Made by a program: the position numbers and the translations under genes. DNA of 60,000 nucleotides from Membranipora membranacea. Lineage: Eukaryota > Bryozoa > Gymnolaemata > Cheilostomatida > Membraniporidae. Shown here piece by piece: positions 46,137 through 57,426 of this stretch; positions within the stretch are counted from its first letter, which is position 1, and each line of letters starts with the position of its first letter. The stretch spans positions 19,408,001 through 19,468,000 of the forward strand of contig OU612072.1 in the NCBI GenBank assembly GCA_914767715.1. The letters are read 5' to 3'. The notes below the pieces were generated by a model. It did not search any database, was not told the DNA's origin, and saw only the letters and a program-made list of their open reading frames with translations.

Positions 46137-48655
46137 ATGATAAATGCTCCCTATGTGGATTCACGAATCATCATGTACTTTTATGCAAGTCTGTACAGAA
46201 TAAAGCAAGTATTGCAAATCAAATCACAACCTCGGATTGTAACGCTGCCGATAGTCGACAAAAGTCTGTTTTCGCCATCACCCATGTAAGGAGTGCTCGC
46301 TTTCCTCAGGAGGCTACACTCTTCTATGACGGCGGCTCAAATACAACATACATACTAAATGATGCTGTCAAACGTCTGAAAGCTAGGAAAATCAGACCAG
46401 TGACTCTTGATGTTACAACTATGGGAGGTAATGTGAAGCAATTTCAGACCAACTTGTACGAGGTAGATCTGCTTACTACAGAAAAGAAGACTTACACACT
46501 GGAAGCATTTGGAATGGAAACGCTAACGGGACCTGTTAGGCGGTTGGACATGGAAGTGATTCAACAACTCTTTCCTCTATTCAACGTGAAACTGTTGGAG
46601 CGTAGGAATTCTCAAGTGGACATACTGGTGGGTATAAACCATTTAGGAGCCCATCCGAAGAAGGAGGTAGCAAGATGTGGAGAGGACTTAGGCATATTCG
46701 AAGGAAAGTTGGGATTTTGCATACAAGGAACACACCCAGCCCTTTGTGAAGGCACAGTCGTATCTAATCACATCAAAGCAATAGTCAATGTAGCTGAAAC
46801 TCGAGTGGATATCAGAAAGAAAGTTGGTGATATAGTACTGAAAAAAGTTGTTGCGCCATTCATAGAAGGAGAACAACTAGGATTAGAAGTTTTGCCAAAG
46901 TGTGGTGCCTGTAAGTGTGGCAAGTGCCCCACAGTAGGACACACATACTCCTTTCAGGAACAGCAAGAGCTTGATGTGATCAGAAGTAATCTGATTTATG
47001 ATAAGGAAGGTCAAAGATGGGTGACTAAATACCCATGGATCGAGGACCCCTCTACATTACCGGATAACTATGGATCTGCTCTCGCTACACTCCGAAACAC
47101 AGAGAAAAGGCTAAAAAAGGATCCTGAGTGGGCTAAAATCTATGATTCTCAGATTCAAGATATGATAGACAGGAATGTGACTAGAAAACTCAGCAAGAAG
47201 GAAATGGAAGAATGGACAGGACCGCTTTTCTACATATCTCACTTGGCGGTTGAAAATCCCAAGTCAAAGAGTACCCCAGTGCGCATTGTCTTCAATTCTT
47301 CCCAAAAGTTCAAAGGTTTCTCTCTAAATGGTATGCTGGCTAAAGGACCAGATGCCTATCTCAACAACATTCTTGGCATTCTTCTGCGGTGGAGGGAAAA
47401 CTATGTAGGAATAGCTGCGGACATACGCAAAATGTACAATTCAATATTTGTGGAAGAAATTGAACAACACTGTCACAGGTTCCTATGGCGCAATATGGAT
47501 GACCGAGAAACGGATGTGTACGTCATTATGAGGGTCAACATGGGGGACAAGCCGGCAGGAGCTATCAGTGCGGAGGCTCTATACAAAACTGCTTCAATGT
47601 TCAGGGAGACTAATCCAGATGTTGCTCAGTTGCTATTAGGATCTACATACGTTGATGATATAGTTGATTCTGTAGAGGATAAGTCAACGGCAGTAAAGCT
47701 GGCTTCCGACACAGATACAATTCTAGGTAAGGCAGGATTCAAAACCAAAGGTTGGCCACTCAGTGGTGAATCAGAGGTATTGACATATCTCTGTATGGTA
47801 TCGAACCAAGCACCAAACCCATCAACAACCAAAGTATTAGGAGTGGAATGGGTTTCAGCGAGTGATGAGATCACTTATTCTATAGATCAACAAACTCAGC
47901 TCTTCACTGAAGTTATGGTAACTGACAGGTTGACAAGAAGAAGGGCACTGGGGCGTGTGATGAAGATTTACGACCCACTAGGAATACTCTCCCCCTTTAC
48001 ACTAAGGGCCAAGATATATCTACGAGAAACATGGTCCGAGAAGCTAGGATGGGACGAAGTAATGAGTACAGATCTTCAAATGAAATGGAAGCTATTCTTT
48101 GATCAGATGGAGAACGTTTCATCACTGCGTTACAACCGATGTCTGAAACCCATCGATGCAAGCTCAAACGATCCGAAGCTGATCATATTTTCGGATGGGA
48201 GTTATGTAGCATACGGAGCTGGGGCTTATGTTAGGTGGCAACTGGAGAATGGAAAATTTTGGAGCACGCTTGTGATGGCAAAGAGTCGAATAGCCCCCAT
48301 GAAGAAGATCTCAACTCCTCAAATGGAGCTAAATGGAGCTGTTGTATCAAAGAGGATTCGCCAGGTCATAGAAAAGGAAATGAGAGTGAGGTTCGAGGAA
48401 GTGATTCACCTGGTAGATTCTGTAACGGTTCTAGGTATGCTGCATAAAATCTTGACTCGGTTTAAAATATATGAAGGAGTTCGATTGGGTGAGATTCAGG
48501 CAGCAACAAATGGCAACATGGACAGTTGGTACTGGATAGAGGGAAAGTCTAACATCGCAGACTACTTAACCAGACCTAAAGATCTCCATGAGATAAATCA
48601 AGATAGCCGATGGTGGAAAGGCCCTGAGTTTCTTGAGACACCAATGGACTCTTGA
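46100..48655 (+). pseudogene. BEL/Pao pol: protease, reverse transcriptase, RNase H
   Basis: An 851-codon open frame, offset from gag. It opens with Cys/His pairs (CSLCG...HHVLLC) that belong to the Gag zinc-knuckle region, so its first codon is not a natural start. The aspartic protease active site is DGGS at residues 77-80. The RT has VRIVFNSS, AADIRKMYNSI (motif A), NMGDKPAGA (motif B region) and YVDD at 517-520. RNase H follows with FSDGSYVAYGAGAYV (Asp at about 699). It ends at a TGA (48,653) that is premature, because homology continues in the same frame. RT copies the element RNA, RNase H removes the template and the protease matures Gag-Pol. Confidence 0.9.
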
Positions 48656-49294
48656 GCAATAAAGTCTAAGGTTGAAAACCCAGAGTCATTGCCAGGAGAG
48701 AAGGCCTCCACACATGCTGCTGAAACTAAAATCAACCAAGATTCGGATCTGGTCGATTATTCCTCATTTAGTTCCCCAAAGAAGCTACTGTGGACAGTAG
48801 CCCGCGTATTGGATATCTGTTGTAGGAGATTTAAGGGAGGTTGTAAGATGGAGAATATAGATCCACAAGTCTTCCAAGATGCAAAGATATTGCTACTGAG
48901 GGATGTCCAACGAAACTTAGGGGAAATGAAACAGTACAAACAACTAAAACCAGTCTGTAATGACAAGGATTTGTGGGTCTTTGGAGGCCGACTATCATCC
49001 TTCAATCCGCTAGCTCAAAATCCTACAGATGGGGCCCAAGCGCTTTTACCTACCAATCACCCGTACACACGTATGCTCATGAGACAAGCTCACGTACTAA
49101 GCGGACATGGTGGTCGTGATTCAACTCTAGCTCGATTCAGATGGCTCTTCTGGACACCTCAAGGATCGAAGATAGCCTCCGCGGTAAAGAGAGAGTGCCA
49201 AATGTGTAAGAAGAGGGATGTAAAGCTGATTCAGCAGCATACGGGAAATCTCCCCACCGAAAGACTCTCTCCTTCCCCCCCTTCAACAGAGTGA
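48656..49294 (+). pseudogene. BEL/Pao pol continuation: integrase zinc-binding domain
   Basis: Same frame as the preceding pol segment, separated from it only by the TGA. It carries the integrase N-terminal His/Cys domain: HVLSGHGGRDSTLARFRWLF followed by CQMCKK (about 49,090-49,215), which binds zinc and helps multimerise integrase. The frame ends at TGA 49,292-49,294 just after a run of seven Cs (49,275-49,281). The rest of integrase is in another frame, so slippage in this C run, biological or in sequencing, is the likely cause. Confidence 0.87.
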
Positions 49295-50430
49295 TGCTGG
49301 ATATATTTGGACCATACTTAGTGCGTGGAGAGGTCCAAAAGAGAATACCACAGAAGGCCTATGGTGTGATTTTCACAGATCTGTATTCTCGGGCTGTCCA
49401 TATCGAGCCTGTATACGGATATGATACTGCTTCCTTCATGTTGGCACTCCTACGGTTCACTAGTATTAGAGGTCGGCCGGCTAAGATATACTCGGATCCT
49501 GGAAGTCAATTGGTAGCTGCAGAACGGGAGCTCAGTCAAGCATGGAGTTCTATGGATAAGGCGGAGATTCACCAGACATCTACAGAAAACGGAACGACCT
49601 GGACACTCAGTCCTGCAGACAGTCCATGGAGGCAGGGGGCAGTTGAGGCGCTGATAAAGTCAACGAAACGATGCTTTTCTTTTTCTATGTGCAATCATCG
49701 TCTTTCTCCATCTGAGTTCAATACAGTGTGTTACCAAGTGTCTAACACGTTGAACGAAAGACCAATAGGTAGGTGTGGTGGACATGATTCAGATATAAGT
49801 GTGTTAACACCAAATCTCTTGCTACTGGGTAGGACAGGTACTAGCAATCCAGGTAATTTATATGAAACTAATAGTTACAGATCTAGTTTAGTTAGTTCAG
49901 TCTATAATGTATTCTGGAAGCGATGGTGTGAGTTGCATGCACCATCAATCATCAGACAGTATAAGTGGTTTGAATCGTCGCCAAATTTAAGACCCGATGA
50001 TATAGTTGTTGTATGTGATCAAAACGAATTGAAATCAAATCATTATTTGGCTAGAGTAAAGGAGGTTTTCCCAAGCTGTGATGGAAAAGTGAGGAAAGTG
50101 TCTTTGGCTTACAAAAACTTCCGAGTTGGGGAAAAAGTACACCAATACTATGGGGCTAAGGATACAATCATAATATATCGAAGTGTCCAAAAATTGGCTT
50201 TGCTGGCGCCCGCCCCGAGTGGTCAATGCAGTAGCGCTGCACTGTCGAGAGATCACAGTTGGCTTGGTAGAGTTAGCTTAATTAGATTACCGCCTGCGAT
50301 AACGCGAAACGAAGCGTGCGATTTTGTACACATCCCCACAGACACTTTGTATGCACTATACTTTGAATTTCTGGTTCAGTATCATTTTGATAGATTATTG
50401 ACTGAGTTGCATCAAATTTATTCGATGTAA
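49291..50430 (+). pseudogene. BEL/Pao integrase catalytic core and C-terminal domain
   Basis: A 379-codon frame continuing integrase after the C-run frame change. The DDE residues appear as IFTDLYSRAVHIE (Asp30), IYSDPGSQLVAA (Asp69) and RQGAVEALIKS (Glu119), so the catalytic triad is intact. Pro-Gly after the second Asp replaces the commoner Asn-Gly. Residues about 215-310 (PDDIVVVCDQN, HYLARVKEVFPS, GKVRKVSLAYKNF) match the DUF5641-type C-terminal domain of BEL integrases. About 70 further residues of no recognised family end at TAA 50,428-50,430, only 18 bp before the 3' LTR. Confidence 0.9.
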
Positions 50431-50448
50431 TTCAGCCAACGTCTATCC

Positions 50449-51103
50449 TGTTACAAGTTGTGACTAATGTAACTCAAAGCTTTTGTGCTTTTACTGAGCA
50501 AGTATAATTACAACTGGTCAAGCAGTGTATGTTCAACCATCAGAGAGCTGTGAGGTGTTTTATTTTGTCTCACCATTTTACAATCTACCTATTCATAATG
50601 GAATATATCTATCTGATTACGAGATGAGACTATTATGCTATACACACTCAATGTTATTGTAAGTAAAGATCATCATTGATTAATATATTTCAGCATTCAA
50701 TTAGATTCCTTTGTTTTGACTGACTTATGAACTGTTTGATTGTCAAAATAATTATTGTAATTTGCAATGTGTAATGAAGACTAGGAAAATGGATCAGCAC
50801 CTATCTTATCAGGTTTATTTTTATAGAGAGCACAACCATCACTCGCTCATCACACCACACAGCTAACATACACCCAAATCTGCAGGGTTAGAGTCTCATA
50901 AGGTCATAATTTGTAAGTTCATATTAACCGTTTTTGATTATATTATAATGCTTGTTTTATGCCAAACCTGCTCTGTTTATGTAATATCGTACAATTTTGA
51001 ACGTTTATAGAATCTTATCATAACAATTGTCATTTTTATACAGGTTACGATATCAATACAATCAGTTAACTTTTACGATAAGACCTATCCTGCAACAATA
51101 ACG
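50449..51103 (+). repeat. 3' LTR of the BEL/Pao element
   Basis: Begins TGTTAC like the 5' LTR and ends ...CAACAATAACG, where the 5' LTR has CAACAGTAACA, so its terminal CA has mutated and the last base is placed by alignment. The preceding 18 bp lack a purine tract. Confidence 0.88.
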
Positions 51104-51360
51104 AACCCAAACAATCTCATATCATCGAGTGGAAAAAACCAATATTTCTAAATTCTTGGAAACAGCTACAGACTCTCAATATATCAAACAGCTTTGATAT
51201 TGGGATGATCGCATTAGCCTCATCTGTTGGGTGGCCTAGTTTGCTAAAACAGAGTTGAGTAAAGTAATTCACATTTTGACGATGATAACTTAACATCATC
51301 TGGGACTATTCTGCAATACTGCTACAGTTTACTCAACCAAAATTTAGGTTGTTATATTTT

Positions 51361-51500
51361 CTAGTTCGACAAATCCATGAAAAAAAACTCACTATTTTGC
51401 GAAATCTGGAAATCTGGAAGCTGAGATGCTGACCCAGATTGTATATCCTGGTCTTGCATCTCTTCCGGAAACAACTCGGTTGTATCACCTGTGTCAGATT
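51361..51500 (-). CDS. Candidate terminal exon, acidic Ser/Gln-rich tail
   Basis: The minus-strand frame reads DTGDTTELFPEEMQDQDIQ and on to FFFMDLSN, then TAG at 51,361-51,363. In-frame TGA just upstream forces an exon start at an AG at about 51,500 (CTGAACCAG) or 51,488 (CTGACACAG); both give phase 1 and match the donor at 51,929. Pyrimidine tracts are poor. The acidic, low-hydrophobicity composition suits a cytoplasmic tail. No family is recognised. Confidence 0.3.
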
Positions 51501-51928
51501 CTGGTTCAGATCACCCATCCTCTATAATAGTTAATTCCTATCATCATATCAAAAGATACATTACAGTTTCAAAGACGCTGTAATTTTACAGTTGCTTTCA
51601 ATTTATCATGACCTTCATTCCGGTGGTTGTGCAATCATGTTGCTGCATAGAAATGAATTATAAATACACACCCAGTGCACCCTATAGAGACTTAAACAAA
51701 CAAAACGGCATCATTTTCTTATGGCAGATAAAACTTACTATTATGGATAATATTGTCAAAGATACTAATTGATATGTCAGCCGTAAGATGAAGACCACTA
51801 AGATAACACCATGTCAATACATGACAGGCGAAATCTTGATTCACGCTACCAAATTTTCTTTACAAATCGATCGAAGCAATATCAAGTAAGAGTACAATCA
51901 TGGGTAGCACATAAATTATGATTTGTAC

Positions 51929-52050
51929 CTGTAAAAGAAGCCTGCGCATTGGAACTTGAATATGGAGAGAGAATATCATTTACAATCCGTCTTGAGGCCC
52001 TAGTACTACTGCTGCCTTCCTCATGCACTGCTGGCTCAGGGTTTCGAAGG
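51929..52050 (-). CDS. Candidate internal exon, Ser/Arg-rich (122 nt)
   Basis: On the minus strand, an AG at 52,051-52,052 and a donor ACAG|GTACAA at 51,929/51,928 bound a 40-codon open frame (from RNPEPAVHEEGSSSTRAS to NAQASFT). It has one base before and one after whole codons. Its phases fit a donor at 52,834 upstream and the terminal exon at about 51,500 downstream. No homologue is recognised; it looks like intracellular linker. It could be chance. Confidence 0.3.
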
Positions 52051-52362
52051 CTTTAGCAGCTCGGGGAATAGCATCTTTTTTCGACTTCAATCTAATCAAA
52101 AATGAACCAGAATTCAGAAAATGTGATAATAACAATCATAATATAGTCTTGTCTGTTCGAAAGCGCACAATACGCAGGCATACCTGATGCCATTTCATAT
52201 AATGTGATCAAAGTGACTGTGTTTTGCCTGATAATGCAACACTAGTGGAAATCAGCGCTTTTGTGCTCAAAACACAGCATTTATAGATTGTATTTTAGAC
52301 GAAAATATGGAAAATAATATACAAGTATTATAAATTGTGATTAACTCTTACGGAAGTGGCTT

Positions 52363-52436
52363 TTATCCAAAGAGTTGAGAGTTTACATAGGCGTCCTTGC
52401 TGTCACGACCCGCTGCAATGCATCTGTTTGGCATAC
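52363..52436 (-). CDS. Candidate terminal exon with YVN tyrosine motif
   Basis: A strong acceptor (GTTTTTTTGTGTAG) precedes a 23-codon frame ending RDSKDAYVNSQLFG and then TAA at 52,363-52,365. It joins in phase 1 to the 41-nt exon at 52,697-52,737. DAYVNS carries a YxN core, the pattern recognised by Grb2-type SH2 domains when phosphorylated. This resembles the last exon of a signalling receptor, but no extracellular exons are identified. Confidence 0.42.
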
Positions 52437-52696
52437 CTACACAAAAAAACACAGTGATGGATGAAAAATAAATGGAAGACCAACATCTTGAGTTAGGGAT
52501 GTTGTTTGCTTCACGGTCATTTGTTGTTCGTCCCAACAAAAACTATAAATAGCTACTTTTACTGGTCAAGTTTGCATTTTTACTGGATTGATTGCTGAGC
52601 AGCACCGATTGTATCATAAACACAATACCAATGTGTCATACTTCTTGACAAAAAATGATTCTATCTACCATATCAAATATTATTTTCAATACTTAC

Positions 52697-52737
52697 TTAG
52701 AGTATAGGTTGGCTCCTTCTCTGTCAATGTGTTTATC
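52697..52737 (-). CDS. Candidate 41-nt exon (EPTYTL)
   Basis: Acceptor CTGCATTAG and donor CTAA|GTAAGTATT on the minus strand enclose 41 nt: one base completing a codon, thirteen codons (NTLTEKEPTYTL at the end) and one leftover base. The leftover base pairs in phase with the exon at 52,436. Upstream, a GTAAGA donor at 52,834/52,833 leaves two bases, which also fits. Three compatible phases in a row raise this above chance, but no transcript supports it. Confidence 0.42.
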
Positions 52738-55700
52738 CTAATGCAGAATAAGAGTATAAACAGGTCCGGAAGGAAGCCTATTATCATGCGTATAATATCC
52801 TTCTATGTATGCTCACAGCTTTTGACATCTTACCTGCTTGGCTTGAACAAGGCTTTTCAAATATATCATCAATTATCGGATTAAAAGTAGTGCATCATAT
52901 CACGCTGGTTGACTATTTGTTGTTGAGCTAGCCTTTGAAAAATCACTTGAGAAATTTGCCGGCTCATCGATAGATATAGTGTCGTATTTACTATCTAACA
53001 CCTTTCATTACCTAAACAGACTATAAAACTGTGTATCAATAGACAAACACAAATACTAACATGTCATTGGCTAATACAAAGACCATGCTGTGAAAGCAAC
53101 CGAATTACCTAGTATATTCATGAGCAATAGCAAAACAATGTTCCATTGGGTCACTCAAAAAATAAAGTTTACCATAATTTTTTACTTCTAGATGATAGAA
53201 AATGTTTCAATTAGTGGACACAGAAGATAATTTGGAGAAATCCCACTCAGTTTGCGAGATATGACAATCTGTATTAATTCAATAAAATCACTATAATGCA
53301 TGCTTATTACTGCCTTGAGTCATGAGCTATAATAAAAGGACCCTCCTATGTCACAGGGTTATTAACCAGACACATCACTTGGGTTAAATAGAGAGTCATG
53401 GTCAATAGCTATGTACTGCCCAATCCTTGGTACAGGGAATTTCTGACGCAACGGTCCCTTTAACAGTGCGGGATCTTTTAATATAAAAATTGGATGAAGT
53501 TGATCGGATCGGCCTGGTGGATGGCTTTTGTGTAAGTCGATGCCTAAGCAAGTGCTCTTGATTGTTCTTGAGCCGATTAGTATAGGCATGGCAGTTCATG
53601 TTGGGAGCCTCTGACAAGGTGTTGATATTAGTGGCTGCTAGGCGATCACTGTAATGTTCATGATTATTGTAGGTAACCCGAAGTGCTAGTTTTTACTTTT
53701 TTCCAGTTCTGCTCTCTGCTGGTCAAACAATCACTGTGAATGTTTCAGTACAATGGTAATCAATATAATTGAAAATCATTTTGACAGACTGCAGGAGCAG
53801 TTTGACTGTTGTATTGATGCTGGACTTGCTCGGTTTTGTGATTCCTTATCAGCTTGATAAGGCTCTAATATTTGTTAATTCACGTGGGGACAACTCCAAA
53901 TTCAAATCGTAATAATCTGTGTAGACAACGCATCGTAAAATCGTAATGGAAAGGCAGGCGCACAACTAACCACCCGCCTTGAGCATTGTTTTTGTTTTGT
54001 AACTAAAATCTGTATGAGAGATTTTCTAAAAGAACACATCATTGACAATGGTTAAATTGCAGTAGTTCCCATTAGAACTTCTGAATTTAGAGCGCCACAT
54101 CACCCTAGGGAAATGTTTTAAAAATTATTCATTAATGTTTACCCCAAAACCTTAAATTTTTTACATGTTGACAGCTAACCATGCCATATGCAGAGGTTTT
54201 TTTCACCTGAAGAACGCTTCATTTCTAGTGCAATGTGAGAAGGCTCAGTTATTCAGAAATGATGTTACACTTAGTATCTTATCTTCTGTTATCTTATCTC
54301 TGTGCACTTAAAAATAATAACAAAGATCTCATGTTGGTGAGAAAGCTGATAGTCACTAAAGGTGTTTTTCTCAAACCTGACTAGTCTGCCTTAAGTATGA
54401 CTAAGAGTGTGGGCTGGGTGCACATGTATAAAAATTGCATAATTGTAGTAAAAAAGAATACAATATGCCAGCAGAAGAAGTGGTCCCATGTTAAGTCCAG
54501 GTTGAGAAAAAGATTTACTATTAACATATATCTTAATGTACGGAATTCGATGTTGACAGAGAACATGTATTACCATCTGTGTGCAGCTGCTCCTCTCCCA
54601 TTCGTTGCAGCATCAATTGTAACAAGTGCAACTTTACCATTATAAAACATACCATATATATTGTGTGCACCAAATCAGCGTCTTACTGACAGACAGACAC
54701 ACCGGTTTATAGCTGTAACATTAAACTGTATAATGTTCACTATCAAGAACAGAAACCTGACGTTAGGTCATTGGTAACATTAATTATAATTTAGCAACCA
54801 CGGATAAATCTCCCTGGCCAGAAAAAACTAGAAAATATATAACTTTATATCGTATGAGTTTGAACCGTTAGGTACCCTTACTACATTCAGTATTACACAA
54901 GCTGATAATTCATCAATTTTGAATTCCAATAAACTGTGTTGCCACTTTCTATTTTTAACTTTTCAGAGTTGTATAATATTCGGTGTTTTTTCTAATCTTG
55001 ACCAGAAAAGAGTCAATGATGTATTTTAAACATCATTCTCAGATAAAGTTTTATTTCATGTCCACTTCAATGCTATGTGTACGTAATGCACCATCATCAT
55101 ATTATTATATTTTCTCGGCTATTTATGCTAAGCAGAGGCACTCAATTTACTGTCATACTCAAACTGCCAAACACATCTCATGATTTTCTCAACCTTAGAT
55201 GATATGAGCAAGAATGTCAGCATTAAAAAGCAAACACAGAATTAAAAATTGAGAATTTAGATTCAAAGGCATTATGTTAGCGTTCTGATATGGTCTCAAC
55301 ATCAAACAGGCCTTAATCACAACGCAAATAAAATGCCTTACCAACCACCTGTCAGCAGCCTGTGCTCATTAACAGCGAAAGCTAACGCAGATATGTTTGT
55401 GCACTACTTTCTGTAGACTTGAGAAACATAGTTTAAGGGTAGATGGGTTGGGCGATATGTGCTCTCTGCACAATAAAGTTGCTAACTGGCAAATAAAATT
55501 GTTGAGTATGGCACGAAGCCTCCGCTGTAGGTCATAGACTATATTCCTTATCCCCAATCATTGTACCTCAAACACCACCGCTCTTAATTTCACCCGCAAA
55601 CTTTTACTCATTCTAAAAAAAAAATCAGCTCTAATCCCAATATTCTCAACCAAAGTTCCCCAGTTTTGAACCCCAAACCCCAACTTTTTTCAGCATTTTA

Positions 55701-55769
55701 AGTTTGTTTCTTGGTGATGTTTGTGGATATTTATTGGGAGCAATTACAAAACGATCTAGCATGTAGCAT
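52738..55769. other. Intergenic or intronic stretch, no clear gene
   Basis: Contains a possible exon end at 52,834 (CAAGCCAAGCAG|GTAAGA, minus strand) belonging to the tail-exon group. Elsewhere I see only short frames on both strands (at most 82 codons) without a domain, and AT-rich DNA. The extracellular exons of the putative second receptor, expected here on the minus strand, were not found. Confidence 0.45.
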
Positions 55770-55778
55770 GGTTGACAT

Positions 55779-56152
55779 TAGCCTGTCTTGACAAGCTTTG
55801 TTCGGTGGGGGGGGAGGGAACAAAGCTTGTCAACTCTTGCATGTTCGACAATATTAAATATTGTCTTCTCTTGCGATCGAGAAGATAACTCCTCTATCTC
55901 ACTAATCAAATTGTATGGTCGAGCAGCCGATATTAAATATTGTCTTCTCTTGCGATCGAGAAGATAACTCCTTTACCACACTAATCAATTTGTATAGGAA
56001 TGTATACAAATTGATTAGTGTGATGAAGGAGTTATCTTCTTGATCGCAAGAGAAGACAACATTTAATATCGGCTGCTCGACAGTCGAGCATGCAAGAGTT
56101 GACAAGCTTTGTTCCCTCCCCCCCACCGAACAAAGCTTGTCAAGACAGGCTA
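55779..56152. mobile_element. Foldback element with 9-bp target duplication (Mutator-like?)
   Basis: The ends TAGCCTGTCTTGACAAGC and its exact inverse bound a 374-bp near-palindrome. GGTTGACAT is duplicated directly outside (55,770-55,778 and 56,153-56,161). A 9-bp duplication with long inverted termini is typical of Mutator-like elements; the family call is inference. Inside, a G8 run and its C complement are mirrored. A ~75-bp unit containing CTTCTCTTGCGATCGAGAAG is tandemly doubled in the left arm. No transposase is present. Confidence 0.87.
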
Positions 56153-56161
56153 GGTTGACAT

Positions 56162-56619
56162 TAAACAGAAATAGCCACTGCGTTGTGGTTATCATATTAG
56201 AAAAATGGAATACGACATCGCATCATGTGATGTCTGGTCGCAGACTAATTAATGTTCTTGTTATATGCATGGTATATATAACATTGCCTCCCCTTCAAGA
56301 AGGTTCATATCTCTCTGGTGGTTTGCTTATCCAAGCTGTCTCAGTACTGGTGGTGTAATAGGTGACGGTGTAGAGGTTTGAATATGTTGTCTCTGCGTCG
56401 TAACCATCGGACTAGTACTAGGTCAGTGCTCGAACCATCAGCTTTACTGTCAGCATCTGAGTACCTATTGGGCAATGTGGTTGCTGCTTTTACACTGGCT
56501 TGCTGAAAGTACCCTGAGGGAAATTTTATCCTGTAACATTAGCGTTATTGGGTTGGTTTAAATTTTAACAGTCACAATCATCAGCTTTTGTACCAACAAA
56601 AGCTTAATGATTCAAATGA
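56162..56619. other. Non-coding stretch between mobile elements
   Basis: No gene recognised. Its right part may contain the decayed 3' end of the gypsy element that follows on the minus strand; I did not find an LTR. Confidence 0.45.
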
Positions 56620-56630
56620 CAATATCGAAG

Positions 56631-57031
56631 TCAAGAACCGATCCTTACAAGGTACATGACCGGGCCTATGCGCTTTACTACAGCACCAAATAACTCCTTA
56701 TCTTGACCAATCATGTTTCTGATCTTGACAGAATCTCCAAATTTGAACACACGAGACTTTGAATCACTACCATCAGTATAGCTATGATCCTGAGACATAT
56801 CAATATCTGGCTGCAAATTGGGTTTCATGAGAGTGAATAAAGTGCGTATTTGTCTGCCCATTAACAGTTCACATGCAGCACGACCTGTAGTATCATGATC
56901 GGTTGTGCTATATCCTAACAGAAATCTCGATTATGATGAATTCCAATCCTTAGCACTGCCTTTCACAAGCTTGAAAAACTCTTAGCTGTCTGCACACAAA
57001 GCTCTGATTGTCCATTTGATGCAGCATGATA
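56631..57031 (-). pseudogene. Gypsy integrase, second half and C-terminal domain
   Basis: Frame fragments on the minus strand: AASNGQSE with CVQTAK (the Asn-Gly-Gln-x-Glu block holding the third catalytic residue), then YSTTDHDTTGRAACELLMG and RQIRTLFTLMKPNL, then a C-terminal stretch with FKFGDSVKIRNM and KRIGPVMYLVRI ending at about 56,631. A stop after CVQTAK and a frame change separate the parts. The SINE sits immediately upstream in this reading direction. Confidence 0.8.
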
Positions 57032-57426
57032 ATAAATAATAATATTTGCTGTCCGTCTAGGAAGACGATGACTGCACCGAGTTGCGGCATAGGAAGAGGT
57101 TTATAGTGATGACAAGGTTTCCGAGTCGTTAGTGCCACTTTTCAACCACTGACAGCTTTAACCCAGCGTGAAGCATAGCGCTACAAGGCCGGAACTGCAG
57201 TGGTTGATGACAGCATCCTCCTGTATAGAGCTATATCATACATGAGGGTTCCTTAATCTGCATGCACGATAGTGGTGTACATACAGAAGACCTTATTTAT
57301 AGTCCTGACCGAAGGGACTGTGTGATCAGTCAAAGTCGAATCGACTTCGGTCCCGGACGGGGTTTGAACCCACAACCGGCTGGTCAAGTGGCAGACACGC
57401 TAACCACTGCGCCAAACTGACTGACC
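57032..57426 (-). mobile_element. tRNA-derived SINE with 11-bp target duplication
   Basis: On the minus strand the head reads GGTCAGTCAGTTTGGCGCAG. It carries a box A-like TGGCGCAGTGGTTAG (57,400-57,414) and a box B-like GGTTCAAACCC (about 57,360-57,370), spaced as in a tRNA gene, so it should be an RNA polymerase III promoter. The body of about 300 bp is of unknown family and ends in an AT-rich tail (AAATATTATTATTTAT). GCAGCATGATA is duplicated exactly at 57,021-57,031 and 57,427-57,437. Removing the insert rejoins the gypsy integrase reading frame at HAASNGQ, which confirms both ends. The tRNA fold is imperfect, so it is not a functional tRNA gene. Confidence 0.9.

Larger units (their letters stand above)
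43655..51103 (+). mobile_element. BEL/Pao LTR retrotransposon, full length but disabled
   Basis: Two direct LTRs (43,655-44,312 and 50,449-51,103) enclose gag, protease, reverse transcriptase, RNase H and integrase in the usual BEL/Pao order. The flanks AATCC and AACCC agree at four of five bases, consistent with a worn 5-bp target duplication. There is no env-like frame. The coding region is broken by in-frame stops at 44,418, 44,631 and 48,653 and by frame changes near 46,100 and 49,275-49,281. A TGG-starting primer-binding site may lie at about 44,329. No normal polypurine tract precedes the 3' LTR. The LTRs differ by about ten substitutions and two short indels (roughly 1.5%), so the insertion is fairly young. 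Confidence 0.93.

Noticed and set aside
46090-46140. Programmed gag-pol ribosomal frameshift
   Set aside because: No clear slippery heptamer was seen. The break lies inside the zinc-knuckle region, and the element has other lesions, so a mutation is more likely.
53362-53617. Two overlapping 71-75-codon minus-strand frames
   Set aside because: No recognised motif; two frames open over the same stretch suggests low stop density, not coding.
57350-57426. Functional tRNA gene on the minus strand
   Set aside because: Boxes A and B are present, but acceptor and anticodon stems do not pair well. The unit continues for about 300 bp to a tail and is bounded by a target duplication, so it is a SINE.
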